Shown: positions 10,264-19,801, counted from the stretch's first letter. The stretch: DNA of 64,000 nucleotides from JAIBJN01 sp963842305 (GCA_963842305.1 CAWJFW010000001.1:1-64000), one strand, 5' to 3'. Notes: generated by a model from the sequence alone, not told the origin. Numbers and translations are program-made.

Positions 10264-10633
10264 GAGAGGCCGCGGAATGCCGCGGGCACTGCTTCGAGGC
10301 CATGTGGCGTTAAGGTTTAGGGCCGTGGCTCCTTCCTCGTACATTCCTGGACAGTGGTCGGATTGGGTACGACCGTAAGTACGAACCCTTTATGCCGGGC
10401 AATCGAGCTAAGCGGCGTAGCGCCGAACCGAGCAGACGATTTCTGGACCTCAGCGGGTTGGTGATGCCGCGGAGCGCCACGGTTCTCTTCGGTCCAAGGC
10501 TGTTTTCTCCCTGAGCCTTGTGTAGCGACGGACGAGATGTTCGTCCTCGCTCCGGTTCGCAGCTGCCGGCTGGAAAGAGCTTCCGACCGGGTCTAGCCTG
10601 TCCTTGACTGAGTTCGACCAGAGGGTGGAGGCA

Positions 10634-11619
10634 ATGGCATTCCGGATGCGGAAGTCGATCAAGGTCGCGCCAGGCGTGCGGCTCAACGTCTCCAAGAGCG
10701 GCGTCGGCGCGTCAGTCGGCGGGAAGGGCGCTCGCTACTCGGCGCACTCGTCCGGCCGGCGCACGACGACGTTGGGGTCGGGCGTCGTTCCGGGCGTCTA
10801 CTACCAGAAGAGCTCCAGCGGCGGTGGTTCCCGCTCGGGCGCGACCTCGCAACCGGGCGCAGCCTCCGTCTGCCGAAGAAGCCGGGTCTCTTCGCGCCGA
10901 AAGGCGAAAAGCAGCTCTACAAGGCGATCAAGGCTCAGGACGTCCAGGCGATCAAGCGCGTGGGAGACGAGCACGGCGGCTTTCGGCTGCCCTCGTACAG
11001 CCTCGCCGGGTTGATGATGCTCGGGAGCGATACCCGAGAGGCTGAGCGCCTCCTCGAGGAAGCGTTCGCAACCGGCAGAGACCCGGCGACGGACAAGTTC
11101 ATCTCGACGTACCTGCAGACGAGGCTCGAACTGCCGATCGCCAAGGGCGTCACCGCCGAGCTACCGGTCAACCGCGACGCCGTCGGCCTGGCGCTGGCCG
11201 AGCTCAAGCAGGAACACGATGACCTCGCCGGCGCGATCGACGTTGTCGAGCAGCTCGAGCCGAACACCTACACCGCCATCTCTCTCGCCGAGCTCTACGC
11301 CGAGACCGGCCGCTGGGACGAGGTGATCGAACTGACCGAGGGGATGAAGAACGAGGACGACGCCTCCGCGCTCCTGTGCGTCTTCCGCGGCCAAGCCTTT
11401 CGTGAGCAAGGCTTCCACGATGCCGCCCACGAGGCTTTCAAGGAGGCTCTGCGCTCGCGGTCGCGGGCGGCGCCGATCCGTCACCTCGCTCTCGCCGAGC
11501 GAGCCAAGAACTACCTCGCGCAGGGCAAGAAGGGCATGGCTCGCAAGGATCTGGAGCGGATCCTCGCCGAAGACTCAGGCTACGAAGGCGTGCGCGAGCA
11601 GCTAGCCGAGCTCGGGTAG
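10634..11619 (+). CDS. DUF4236 protein fused to a TPR domain, one frame break
   Basis: N-terminal DUF4236: ATG at 10634 starts MAFRMRKSIKVAPGVRLNVS, then GVGASVGGKGARYSAHSS, the usual pattern of this small all-beta domain. A Ser/Gly-rich linker follows. A frame change near 10875 then leads into LFAPKGEKQLYKAIKAQDVQ and a helical repeat region of about 215 residues (SLAELYAETGRWDEVIEL, FREQGFHDAAHEAFKEAL), typical of tetratricopeptide repeats. AGAGGG at about 10620 may be the ribosome site. Function is unknown; TPRs imply protein binding. A second DUF4236 gene lies at 15408 next to another TPR gene, which suggests a real functional link between the two domains. Confidence 0.6.
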
Positions 11620-11723
11620 TCGGTCACGAAACGTCGCTGTAAAGCCACCGGGGCAGCCGCAGCGCGGCCGCCCCGGATAGTCCACTCTTGGGCAAGTGAG
11701 TCTCGGGGCGCTTAGAGCGCCGT

Positions 11724-12829
11724 CTACGTTTCGCAGCCGACGCCGTCGCCGTCGCCGTCAAAGCCGTGCGGGTCGGGCGGGCGAACGGCGAAGTCGGTGA
11801 AGGGGACCTGGTCGCAGTCGAGATCGGGCGGTGGCGGCGGGATGCACACACCGGGATACGAGGGATCGCAGCCGCTTCCACCTCCGCCTCCCCCGCCAGA
11901 GGGCGCGGGCGCCTTAATGTCGATCCCGGCGCAATCCTGACGGGCATTGCCAGCCGGATCCAAAGCCTTCACGCAAAACATGTAGTGACCGGCTGACTTC
12001 GGCGTCCAGTCGACGTCCTGGGTCATCCCGAATCCGGCATTTCCTATCGCCTTCGACCAGCGCTCGACGACGGATCCGCCCTTCGAAAGTGTTAGCTTCT
12101 CGCGCGTGCGGTCATTGTTGTCGGCCGTCCGATAGCGAAGGCGCATCTTCTTGCCCGCCTTGCCCGAGTCCGAGAGAGCGCGGACGCGAGGCTTCGTGGA
12201 TCGATCAGGTACGGGCCATGGTGGACCGTCGACGTCCAGTGGCCGACGTTGTCGCGGGTCTTCAGGTGGAAGAACCAGCGGCCGTTCCCGAGCCGCGAGC
12301 TCGTCGCTTGCCGAGCGCCCTGCTCAAGATCCTTCGCATTGTCGGGCTCCGAGCCGGCCGAGTTCGTCCACGAGCGCGAGAAGCCGTCGACGCCGCTCCC
12401 GCCGTCCGAGGCGGCGTTGAACGTCACCGTGATCGTGCGGTCGCGCGACCACTTGCCGACCCGATGGTCTGTGCTCCGCACTTTCGTCGGGTCATTGGGC
12501 GCCCGGCGGTCGATCTTGATTCCGCTGATCGGGCCGGCCTGGGTACAGAGAGGGACGGAATTGCAGACGTTGCGGGAGTCGGTGGTCGCGTTACTGGACG
12601 CCTGACCATCGGGGACGGTCGTCGTGAGATCGAATGCCTGATCTGCTGGATTCGGGATCCCGGTCTCGGGATCGGTCGCCGTGCAGGCGATCGTGGTGTT
12701 GCCTGCGTGCCAGGCGGCGCCTGCGGTGGCGCAGGTGAAGTCCGGCGGTGTCGTGTCAGGAACCTGGGCTCCCGCTGGAAGCGCCACGAGCCCCATGAGA
12801 ACAAAAATCGCTAGCAGTGCGTGCCGCAC
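11724..12829 (-). CDS. Secreted protein with Ig-like region and C-terminal Excalibur motif, one frame break
   Basis: GTG at 12829, preceded by GGAAGGGG, starts a signal peptide (HALLAIFVLMGLVALPAGAQ). The mature part begins DTTPPDFTC and has Ig/Big-like features (DRRAPNDPTKVRSTDHRVG, RSWTNSAGSEPDNAKD). A frame break near 12200 is repaired by one extra base, joining LID to TKPRVRALSDSGKAGKK. The later part has a CVKALDPAGNA segment, a run of Gly, a run of Pro, and ends DPHGFDGDGDGVGCET, the Excalibur-type Ca-binding DxDxDGxxC motif. Likely exported and cell-surface or extracellular; substrate unknown. It points back towards the DUF4236-TPR gene. A second Excalibur protein starts at 14836. Confidence 0.65.
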
Positions 12830-12977
12830 TAAGACCCCTTCCTCTCTAATCGCGTCAAAACGAAAGCGCCACGTGCGAGCAGCTCCAGGCCGCAGAGCAA
12901 CCGGCGCGTCGTCAGTGTGTCGCTGGCCGGTCGCGGTTACACCGGCGCTGCAAGGATAGCCGCTCTCGGACGCAACT

Positions 12978-12992
12978 GCAAGTAGCACTTGC
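12978..12992. promoter_or_regulatory. Operator-like inverted repeat between divergent genes
   Basis: GCAAGT-AGC-ACTTGC is a perfect 6-bp-arm palindrome. A second pair, GCAAG (12996-13000) and CTTGC (13012-13016), follows directly. Both lie between the Excalibur gene and the small HTH gene at 13031, so they are good candidates for autoregulation by that protein. Confidence 0.45.
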
Positions 12993-13018
12993 ACAGCAAG
13001 CGAAAGTTGCCCTTGCTC

Positions 13019-13024
13019 TATGAT
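13019..13024 (+). promoter_or_regulatory. -10 box TATGAT of a probable leaderless gene
   Basis: TATGAT ends 6 nt before ATG 13031, placing transcription start at or next to the start codon. No clear -35 element is visible. Confidence 0.4.
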
Positions 13025-13030
13025 ACGGGC

Positions 13031-13270
13031 ATGGCTCACAACACTGAAGTCAAGGCCGTGCTGCGCGCCTACAAGAAGGCACTCGACACGCTTCAGCGCC
13101 TCGATCGGGACCGGCGAAACTTCCGCAGCGCCCTCCTTACCGCGCACGAGGCGGGCGCGAGCAAGGCCGAGCTTGCCCGTGCGCTCGGAGTCTCCCGTCA
13201 GCGCGTGGACGAGGTGCTCGGCCGTGCCCGTCACGAACGTGCCGCAGGCGTCGGGGACGTGACCGACTAG
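13031..13270 (+). CDS. Small helix-turn-helix protein
   Basis: A 79-residue protein. The N-terminal half is a helical segment (EVKAVLRAYKKALDTLQRLD). The C-terminal half is a helix-turn-helix: SKAELARALGVSRQRVDEVL. I chose ATG 13031 over TTG 12989 because a TATGAT box lies six bases before it and the upstream codons fall within palindromic DNA. It probably regulates itself and possibly the divergent Excalibur gene through the palindromes at 12978-13016. Targets elsewhere are unknown. Confidence 0.65.
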   Translation: MAHNTEVKAVLRAYKKALDTLQRLDRDRRNFRSALLTAHEAGASKAELARALGVSRQRVDEVLGRARHERAAGVGDVTD

Positions 13271-13448
13271 AGCCGGTGCCCCTCAAAGAGATCCGGGTCG
13301 CGGCGGTCAGCTGGCCCTCGGCGCCCTGCCGGCGGCGAGGAACGGGCAATCGTGCGCGGGCAGGGTAGTTCTAGGATCACCTTTCGGCTCCGCGTCCCGG
13401 CTGTTTTTTTGGGAGGTTCGACAACCCGCGTGGCGAAACCGTGCGGGG

Positions 13449-14171
13449 ATGTGGAAGCAGGACGAGTCCGGACGCGTCCATACACCGCTAGAGCCCGTCG
13501 TCCTCGCAGCGACCCTGGCCCTTATTCCGGTCCTCATCATCGAGGCGGATGCGACCTCGCACCGGTGGCAGCAGTTCGCGACCACCGCGAACTGGATCAT
13601 CTGGGCGGTCTTCGCGGTCGAGTTGGCTGCCGTGCTCGTCTTTGCCTCTCGGAAATGGGCTGCCTTGCGTGTGCACTGGCTCGACGTGGCGATCGTCGTT
13701 CTCACGATCCCGCTCTTGGGGAAGGCTCTTGCCTGGCTGCGACTCGCACGTCTTCTGCGCCTCGCCCGCTTCGTGGTGATCGTGGCTCGCGCGCTTCAGG
13801 CCGAGCGCCGCCTGACGTCGGGAGACTCACTTCGTGTTGCCTCGATCCTGACCGTGACCGCAATCGTCGTCGCGGGGGCCGCGCAGAGCGCAGTCTCAGC
13901 GGGCGATTTCGAGAGCCTCTGGGACGGGGTCTGGTGGTCGGTCGAGACGGTGACGACGGTCGGGTACGGCGACCTCTACCCAACGACTGTTCAGGGCAGG
14001 CTGATCGGGTTGTGTCTGATGTTTGTGGGCATTGGCTTCCTCTCCCTCCTAACCGCTGCAGTTGCGTCTCGATTCGTGAAAGAAGAGAGAGGGGAGGAGC
14101 ACGTCGAAGTGATGGAGACGCTCCGCCAGATTCAGGCTGATGTGGCGGAGTTGAAGTCCCGCACGAGATGA
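13449..14171 (+). CDS. Voltage-gated potassium channel
   Basis: A 240-residue six-helix K+ channel subunit of the inner membrane. It has hydrophobic segments S1-S3, an S4 with regularly spaced arginines (RLARLLRLARF), and a pore loop with the selectivity filter TVGYGD, followed by the inner helix (LCLMFVGIGFLSLLTAAVA). The C-terminus is a charged helix (EVMETLRQIQADVAELKS) that could form a coiled coil for tetramer assembly. There is no RCK/TrkA-N domain, so gating is probably voltage-driven. The ATG at 13449 is the first in frame. It stands alone on the strand. Confidence 0.85.
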   Translation: MWKQDESGRVHTPLEPVVLAATLALIPVLIIEADATSHRWQQFATTANWIIWAVFAVELAAVLVFASRKWAALRVHWLDVAIVVLTIPLLGKALAWLRLARLLRLARFVVIVARALQAERRLTSGDSLRVASILTVTAIVVAGAAQSAVSAGDFESLWDGVWWSVETVTTVGYGDLYPTTVQGRLIGLCLMFVGIGFLSLLTAAVASRFVKEERGEEHVEVMETLRQIQADVAELKSRTR

Positions 14172-14835
14172 CCGGGAAGACTGCCGCTTCTAGCAGCGAG
14201 ATGCCGCACGCTCGCCCAAGTGACCAGCCTGGACGACGTGCTCAGGCGAATCTCCGCGATCATCCGCCAGGAAGCGCCAGAGGGAGAGCCGCCGCCTCCT
14301 GTATGCCCGTCTCGCCGTGTGATCCCCCGGCCGCAGTTGTCGCCGATTGAATGCGCCCCCGAGACCGGCGGCGAGCCCTCCTCGGCCCAGGAAACGCGAG
14401 CGGCCCGTTGCCATGCCGCCGTCGGATCCTGATTCAAGTTGCGGAGCCACGCGGCTGACTCCGAGGCCTTGGCGGCGAACCTTATGGCCACGGCCTCGGC
14501 CGTAAGCTTCACACAAGCACGTCGCGAGCCCGAGCTCACCAGCCGCGGGGCCGCTCCTCAGCTGCGGAAGACCATCAGTCCTCGGAGGGCCTCCGGCTCC
14601 GTCTGTCTCGACCTGGCATTGAGGCCCCAAGCCGAATTGCTGTTCCATCCGCCATCGTCGATGCAAGGGTGAGGATCCAGGATCGCTCGAGCCGTCCCGA
14701 TCTCGGGACGGGCGTTCCATAGAAAAGTCTGCGTGCGCCGCGAGGCGCAGCCACCCGGGTACCTGCGAAGGCGCGCCGGCCCCCCTTCCGACTGCTTTGA
14801 GAATCGGACGCAACGAGTTACCTTGTACTAGCGTC
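14172..14835. other. Intergenic region, no gene seen
   Basis: About 660 bases without a supportable gene. Long open frames on the minus strand are Arg/Gly/Ser-rich and have no domain pattern. One minus-strand peptide around 14600-14680 (DDGGWNSNSAWGLNARSRQ) looks natural but is short and unanchored. Confidence 0.4.
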
Positions 14836-15411
14836 ATGCGACGAGTGGCCTTGCTGGTGGTGGCGGTCGTCCTCGCATTCGATGTCGGGTGCTCGGCGGA
14901 GGAGGGGTCGGAGCGGCCAAACGACTCGACGTCCGAGGATTCAAGCGAATCGGGGTCGGAAACTGTCGATCCCGAAGTACTTGGTGACCGGATCCTGACA
15001 ACCCAAGCTCGGGTGCTTGCGTTCGCAAAGCGCGCGGGTCAATACCAAGACCTTCCGCAGCCGGTTAAGAACGCGTACAACCGGCTCGACCAAGTCATCA
15101 AGAATGGCGAAGTCGCGCCGAAGGAGTACGAGGTCGCGACGGCCAATCTGCTCGTGCTCCAGCAAGCAATTAGGTCGGGGCAGCTGCAGAGGATGGTCGC
15201 CCGCGAGAAGGCGAAGACGAAGCGCCAGGAGAAAAAGGGCGGTTCCTCGGGCGGAGGTTCCGACTGTATGAGCGGCTACAGCCCGTGCCTCCCCGTGAGA
15301 AGCGACCTCGACTGCGACGACGTCGTGGCCATGGGGAAGGCGCCTGTCGGCGTCAGGGGCAGCGATCCATATGGCCTCGACGGGGACAACGACGGCGTCG
15401 GCTGCGAGTGA
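14836..15411 (+). CDS. Lipoprotein-like exported protein with Excalibur motif
   Basis: ATG 14836 starts a signal peptide (RRVALLVVAVVLAFDVGC) with a Cys at its end, followed by an acidic Ser-rich stretch typical of surface lipoproteins. The lipobox DVGC is imperfect. A helical middle (LGDRILTTQARVLAFAKRAG, VKNAYNRLDQVIKNGEVAPK) leads to a Lys-rich then Gly-rich linker and ends DPYGLDGDNDGVGCE, the Excalibur Ca-binding motif. The stop overlaps the start of the next DUF4236 gene by four bases (GTGA), so they are translationally coupled. Function unknown; probably cell-wall associated. Confidence 0.65.
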   Translation: MRRVALLVVAVVLAFDVGCSAEEGSERPNDSTSEDSSESGSETVDPEVLGDRILTTQARVLAFAKRAGQYQDLPQPVKNAYNRLDQVIKNGEVAPKEYEVATANLLVLQQAIRSGQLQRMVAREKAKTKRQEKKGGSSGGGSDCMSGYSPCLPVRSDLDCDDVVAMGKAPVGVRGSDPYGLDGDNDGVGCE

Positions 15412-15602
15412 GCTGGCGGTTCCAGCGACGCAAAAAGATCCTCCCGGGCGTCACGCTTAACGTCGGGAAGACCGGGGCCGGGGGAAGCGCCGGAAGGAAG
15501 GGTGCTCGTGTGGCCGCGAGCCGTCGAGGACTAACGCTGACCCCGGACTCGTAGGAAACTGGAGTCGCCTACAGGTTCCGGCGCGGGTGGCGGAAGCGCT
15601 GA
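15408..15602 (+). CDS. Short DUF4236 protein with two compensating frame breaks
   Basis: GTG at 15408 begins SWRFQRRKKILPGVTLNVGK, then GAGGSAGRKGARVAASRRG, which is clearly DUF4236. The direct frame stops at 15552-15554. Restoring a C in the CCCC run near 15543 and removing an A in the AAA run near 15557 gives LTLTPGLVGTGVAYRFRR and a stop at 15602, the expected DUF4236 ending, for about 64 residues. The coupled start with the Excalibur lipoprotein argues for a shared function. Role unknown. Confidence 0.6.
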
Positions 15603-15767
15603 AACTAGTGCAGCTCGCCGTCCAGCGGATTGAGTGACGGCAGGCATTTTCATGGACCCGCGCTTCTTCGTGGAGATCGCGGAGCGGCAGGCGCCCGCGT
15701 CCGGCTAGCGCTCCTCTTGCTGTCGGCGCGGGAAGACAACGCTTGTCCCGCCCGTCACGAAATCAGA

Positions 15768-17867
15768 ATGAGTACTCGATCGCCCACCACCTGGTCGGCT
15801 CCGGTAGGCCGGTACTCGTTCGAGGTCAGTGTCTACAGCGGGTCGTACGCGCAGTTCGCGTCCGCGTCCTCGAAGACCGACAAGGCGCAGGCGCGCAAGA
15901 ACGCGACAGCCTTGCGCACGGCGCTCGCGGAAGAAGATGCAGGCCGGCAGCCGGCGCCACTGGTCGAGGCGGTCGAGAAGCTGGAGCACTCCGCCGACGC
16001 GGTCACCGATCGGGTCGAGCACGCCGACAAGTTGTTCAAGGCCGGTGGCCGAGGGTCGGCTCCTCGACCCTCGCCTCCTGACGGATGAGATCGGGTCGCT
16101 CCTCGGCCTGCTCGACCGACTCGATCGCGAAAAGCGGTACGAGGAGGAGATCCGCGTCGCGAAGGCCCTGCACGGCCTCTGCGTGCTGGCCTTTCGCTGG
16201 ATCGATCTCGTTCGGTCACTCCGCCGTGCACTCGCCGCGGCGGAGCAGATCGGCGACGAGGCCGGTCAGGCATGGGCGTTGAACGAACTCGGAGCGCTGC
16301 ACCTTTGTGCCGGCGATGCGAAGAGGGCCAGCGAGCAGCTCGGGCGTGCGTCCGAGCTCTACGAGAAGCTCGGCGATCCAGCAGGTCGCTGCGCGACGCG
16401 TCACAACTTCGACAGTGCCCGCCGCGACGTCGCGCGCCCCGTCCAGCTCAGGGCACCACGGCGGCTGCTCACGGCCAGCGGCTCTGTCCGTCCACTCCTC
16501 GCCGGCGTCGTGGGCGCCACCATGCTCGCCGTGCTCGGACTCGCGTTCGCTCCTTTCGGTCCGGTGGCCAAGAAGGACGACAAGGGCGCAGGCGAGCTCG
16601 TCGCAACCATCGGCGCCAGGCCATCGAACCCGAGTGCGAGCGCGGATGCCGACGTTCTCCTTCTCGGCGGAAGGTGCGCGAGGGTTCGAGTGCAAGCTGG
16701 ACGACGGGCGCTTCGAGCGCTGTCGCAGCCCGATGACATACGGGCCCCTGAGACGAGGGCGAGCACATCTTTCGCGTGCGGGCGACTGCGAAGGGAGAGC
16801 ACGGCCCCGCAGCCAAGTACGTCTGGCGAATCGATCTCACGGCGCCGACGACGACGATCACGGATCAACCTCCTGATCCCACCGCCGAGGCGAGCGCGGA
16901 CTTCTCCTTTACGGCAGGCGAAGAGGTGGAGGGCTTCGAGTGCGGGCTCGACGACGGTCCCTTCACCGAGTGCACGAGCCCCACGAGCTTCCCCGGCCCG
17001 CTCGAAGACGGGAAGCACGAGTTCGCCGTGCGCGCCGTCGATCTCGCCGGCAACGTCGGGGCCGCGGCGACGTATCGGTGGAGCGTCTCCGACGACCGCA
17101 CGACCCGCGTCCCGCGCCTTGTCGACCGCCCCCTTGCCCACGGCATCGAGAAGCTCGTGGAGGCGGACCTGACGTGGGAAGTGGAGGAGACCGAGTCGCC
17201 CGGGGAGCCTGGTCAGATTGTCGGCCAGGACCCCGGGGCGGACGCTGAGGTTCTCGTCGGCTCGACCGTCACGGTCGAGGTTCCTAAAGGGACCGAAATC
17301 GCGGTTGTCCCTAGCGTTGTCGGCCTGAGCGAGGACGAGGCGGTTGCACAGGTCGAGCGAGCTGGGCTGAATGCGAGCATCCGCACGGCTGAATCGACCT
17401 TGGTGCCTACAGGATTTGTCTCCGCGCAGGACCCGGCGGCCGGAACCGAGGTTGGCCCCGGAGAGACGGTCCGAATCACTGTCTCCCTTGGCTCCGCGCG
17501 CATCGAGCCCCCCGACCTGACGGTTCGGATCCCCGACGACGGTGTCGACCCCTCCTGTCAAGACGACGGAACTTGTCTTACGACGGTGACCTTTACCGTG
17601 ATCAACCAGAGCAAGGTCGACGTGAAGGAGCCCTTCGACGTGTTGGTTTCCGCTGACTCCGGCGACCAGCAACGGGTGGAGTTTCCGGACGGCCTGGCGG
17701 CCGGCGACCGCAAGCCGGGCACGACACAGCTCAAGACGACCCCTGAGAGCAAGTTCACAGTCGAGGTCGACCCTGACCGAAGAATCCTCGAGCTGGACGA
17801 GCAGAACAACGTCGCGACCTGGCCCCAGGCCGGTATCGACGTCGTGATATCGAGCCACGTCCCCTAG
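15768..17867 (+). CDS. TPR-transmembrane-Ig-PASTA-CARDB protein, three frame breaks
   Basis: Modular membrane protein of about 700 residues read across three one-base insertions (near 16046, 16654 and 16752). It starts at ATG 15768 (MSTRSPTTWSAPVGRYSFEV). A cytosolic helical part with TPR features follows (AWALNELGALHLCAGDAKRA), then one transmembrane helix (LLAGVVGATMLAVLGLAFA). Outside are two related Ig-like modules, each with GFEC.LDDG.F..C.SP (16680-16740 and 16930-16985). After them come about one and a half PASTA units (VPSVVGLSEDEAVAQVERAG, then EVGPGETVRITVSLG) and a C-terminal CARDB domain (LDEQNNVATWPQAGIDVVI). PASTA suggests contact with peptidoglycan precursors. It resembles a receptor without a kinase domain. 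Function unknown. Confidence 0.6.
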
Positions 17868-17969
17868 ATCGGCGCCGGCCGGCCTGGGTGGGTTCGCGCC
17901 GGCGAGACGGCGACTCGCACGAAGGACGTTTAGGATCGCAGGGCCCTACCGACTACCGAAGGAGGCGCT

Positions 17970-18371
17970 GTGGCGACCCAGACGACGCCGCTGACGAGGG
18001 AGCAGCTTGCCGCGCTGCCCGACAGCTACTTCAAGGCCGTCGACGCGATGGACGTCGACGCGATCCTCGAGCACTTCGCCGACGACGCGACGCTGACGGT
18101 GCAGACCGACCACGCCGTCTTCGCAGGGGCCGAGGAGATTCGCCGGATGTTCACGGACTTCTGCGGGAGCTCGAAGTCGATCTTCCACGAGATCAAGAAC
18201 ATCGTCGTCGAGCCTGCGACCGGCAAGGTCGCCACCGAGCAGAGCTACATCGGCGAGCTCGTGGACGGCACGAAGAACGACATGCACAACTGCAACTTCT
18301 TCGACGTCGACGCTGAGGGCAAGTTCTCCCGGGTCATCATCTGGATGGCCGGCACGAACCCGCTCAAGTAG
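17970..18371 (+). CDS. SnoaL-like / NTF2-fold protein
   Basis: A 133-residue single-domain protein of the NTF2/SnoaL fold, a family used as small-molecule isomerases, hydrolases or binding proteins. GTG 17970 follows GAAGGAGG with a 7-nt gap. Features are a first helix (LPDSYFKAVDAMDVDAILEH), FADDATLTVQTD, the helix GAEEIRRMFTDF, then three strands ending FSRVIIWMAGTNPLK. No catalytic residue set is certain. It precedes a secreted cyclase-family gene by 124 bases, with a possible promoter between, so a shared pathway is only a guess. Confidence 0.75.
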   Translation: MATQTTPLTREQLAALPDSYFKAVDAMDVDAILEHFADDATLTVQTDHAVFAGAEEIRRMFTDFCGSSKSIFHEIKNIVVEPATGKVATEQSYIGELVDGTKNDMHNCNFFDVDAEGKFSRVIIWMAGTNPLK

Positions 18372-18436
18372 CTCGGCGTTCGGCCCGCTCCTTGCACGAA
18401 GCGCCCCGCGGCCAGCTGCTCGGCATACCGGGGGCG

Positions 18437-18466
18437 TTGACCCGCTGTCCGCGCAGCTGGTAGACC
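18437..18466 (+). promoter_or_regulatory. Possible promoter of the cyclase gene
   Basis: TTGACC, 18-bp spacer, TAGACC, ending 29 bases before ATG 18496, which also has AAGGAGG 7-8 nt upstream. Confidence 0.4.
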
Positions 18467-18495
18467 CGCAGCACTCCCGAGACAAGGAGGCTCTC

Positions 18496-19318
18496 ATGAG
18501 ATGGATCGCGCGCGTCTTCGTACTCACGTCGGTGGCGGCGGTCGCGGCCGGGGCGGGGTTCGCGCTCGCCGGCGACGACTCGCAGTCGGCGGCGGCCCAC
18601 CGCAACCCCGCGAAAGGGCCGTTCGGGTTCAGCAAGGTCGTCTTCCTGAGCCACGTGAACACGGTCGGGATGCCGATCTTCCCCGGCGACCCCGACTTCG
18701 AGCTGGAGACGCTCTTCACCGTCGAGAACGACGGCTTCAAGCTCAACAAGATGACGATCGGCGAGCACTCGGGCACGCACTGGGGGGCGCCGTGCCACTT
18801 CAACGCGGGCGAGCGCTGCGCGGAGGACATGGCCGCCGAGGACTTCTTCCACCCGGCAGCGATCGTCGACGCGCGGAAGCAGTCGGCGAAGGATCCCGAC
18901 TACTCGCTCACGGTCGCCGACCTGAAGCGGTTCGAGCGGAAGCACGGGCGCATCCCGGCGAACGCGATCGTCGTCATGTGGACGGGGTGGCAGGAGCGCT
19001 GGGACGATCCGGCCGCCTACCTCAACGAAGGCGCGGACGGCCTCCTCCACTTCCCGGGGATCTCGGTCGAGGCGACGCAGTGGCTGATCGACCACCGCGC
19101 GGCTCGGCGGTCTCGGGATCGACACGCTCGGCGTCGACCCCGGCATCGACGAGGAGTTCAAGACGAACACGCTCCTCCTGCAGGGGCACCGCATCCACAT
19201 CGAGAACATGGGCGGCCTCGAGCAGATGCCCGCGAACGGCGGCTGGATCGTCGTCGGCGGCGTGCGAAACGAGGGCGGCTCGGGCTCGCCCGCGACCGTG
19301 TTCGGGCTCGTCCCGTGA
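18496..19318 (+). CDS. Secreted cyclase-family (kynurenine formamidase-like) hydrolase, one frame break
   Basis: Metal-dependent amidohydrolase-like protein of the Cyclase family. The signal peptide (VFVLTSVAAVAAGAGFALAG) predicts export. Metal-binding motif HSGTHWGAPCHF is present, with NTVGMPIFPGDPDFE near the N-terminus. The frame breaks near 19101. One extra base removed gives LGGLGIDTLGVDPG, then HRIHIENMGGLEQMP and the usual C-terminal GGWIVVGGVRNEG, with a stop at 19318. Total is about 273 residues. A strong ribosome site lies before ATG 18496. The next gene starts 12 bases later with GGAGGTG before it, so the two form an operon. Substrate unknown. Confidence 0.75.
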
Positions 19319-19329
19319 GGAGGTGAACG

Positions 19330-19638
19330 ATGGCGACTGACGCCTCAGAGAACCAACGCCTGGCGGTCGTCGCCAGGCTCGTGCCCGGCTCCCGCGAGCG
19401 GGCGCAGGAGATCATCGCCGCCGGGCCTCCCTACGAGCTGGGCGAGACAGGCCTCGTGGCGCATCAGATCTTTCTCGGCGAGGAGACGGCCGTCTTCGTC
19501 TTCGAGGGGCCCGGCGTCGAGGCCCTGGTGAGCAGGCTGATCGGCGATCCCGCCGCCTCGGGCTCGTTCAGCGTATGGGGGCCGCTGCTCGCGGGCACGC
19601 CGATGCTGGCGCGCGAGGAGTTCTCCTGGGAGGCTTAG
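19330..19638 (+). CDS. Small conserved protein of unknown function
   Basis: A 102-residue protein with GAGGAGGTG upstream of ATG 19330. The pattern LAVVARLVPGSRERAQEIIA, then HQIFLGEETAVFVFEGPGVE and a helix LVSRLIGDP suits a ferredoxin-like dimeric alpha/beta barrel, but I do not recognise the family. It is co-directional with and close to the cyclase gene. Its stop codon TAG lies inside the 5-bp target duplication of the foldback element that follows, and the protein end appears undamaged. Confidence 0.6.
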   Translation: MATDASENQRLAVVARLVPGSRERAQEIIAAGPPYELGETGLVAHQIFLGEETAVFVFEGPGVEALVSRLIGDPAASGSFSVWGPLLAGTPMLAREEFSWEA

Positions 19639-19800
19639 AACTCGTCTCAAAATGAAGCGCTGTGCCGTAGGGCTGCGCTGCTCGCCCCGAGGACGGCGTC
19701 CTCGGTCGTGCCCGTAGCCTCCGACTACGACCACTCCCTGCGTCCTTGTCTCGGAACGACCATCGCACCCCAACGACGAGGCGTCATTCTGAAACGAGTT
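19639..19800. mobile_element. 162-bp foldback MITE-like element, copy 1
   Basis: Terminal inverted repeats are AACTCGTCTCAAAATGA at the left and, read from the other strand, AACTCGTTTCAGAATGA at the right: 15 of 17 match. The two halves remain imperfectly complementary inwards for most of the element, so it can fold into one long hairpin. It is flanked on both sides by CTTAG (19634-19638 and 19801-19805), a perfect 5-bp target duplication. It has no reading frame for a transposase. Removing it and one CTTAG would make the stops of the two convergent neighbours overlap. Core blocks match the element at 58048. Confidence 0.75.
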
Positions 19801-19801
19801 C

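Noticed and set aside
10192..10633. Possible tRNA from a GGTTCG-containing stretch near 10550
   Set aside because: The flanking bases do not form a T-stem, acceptor stem or anticodon arm.
10824..11045. Arg/Ala-rich frame within the DUF4236-TPR gene
   Set aside because: Out-of-frame shadow near the frame break; the TPR frame explains the region better.
14190..14837. A 215-codon minus-strand open frame
   Set aside because: Arg/Gly/Ser-rich with no domain pattern; typical shadow frame of GC-rich DNA.
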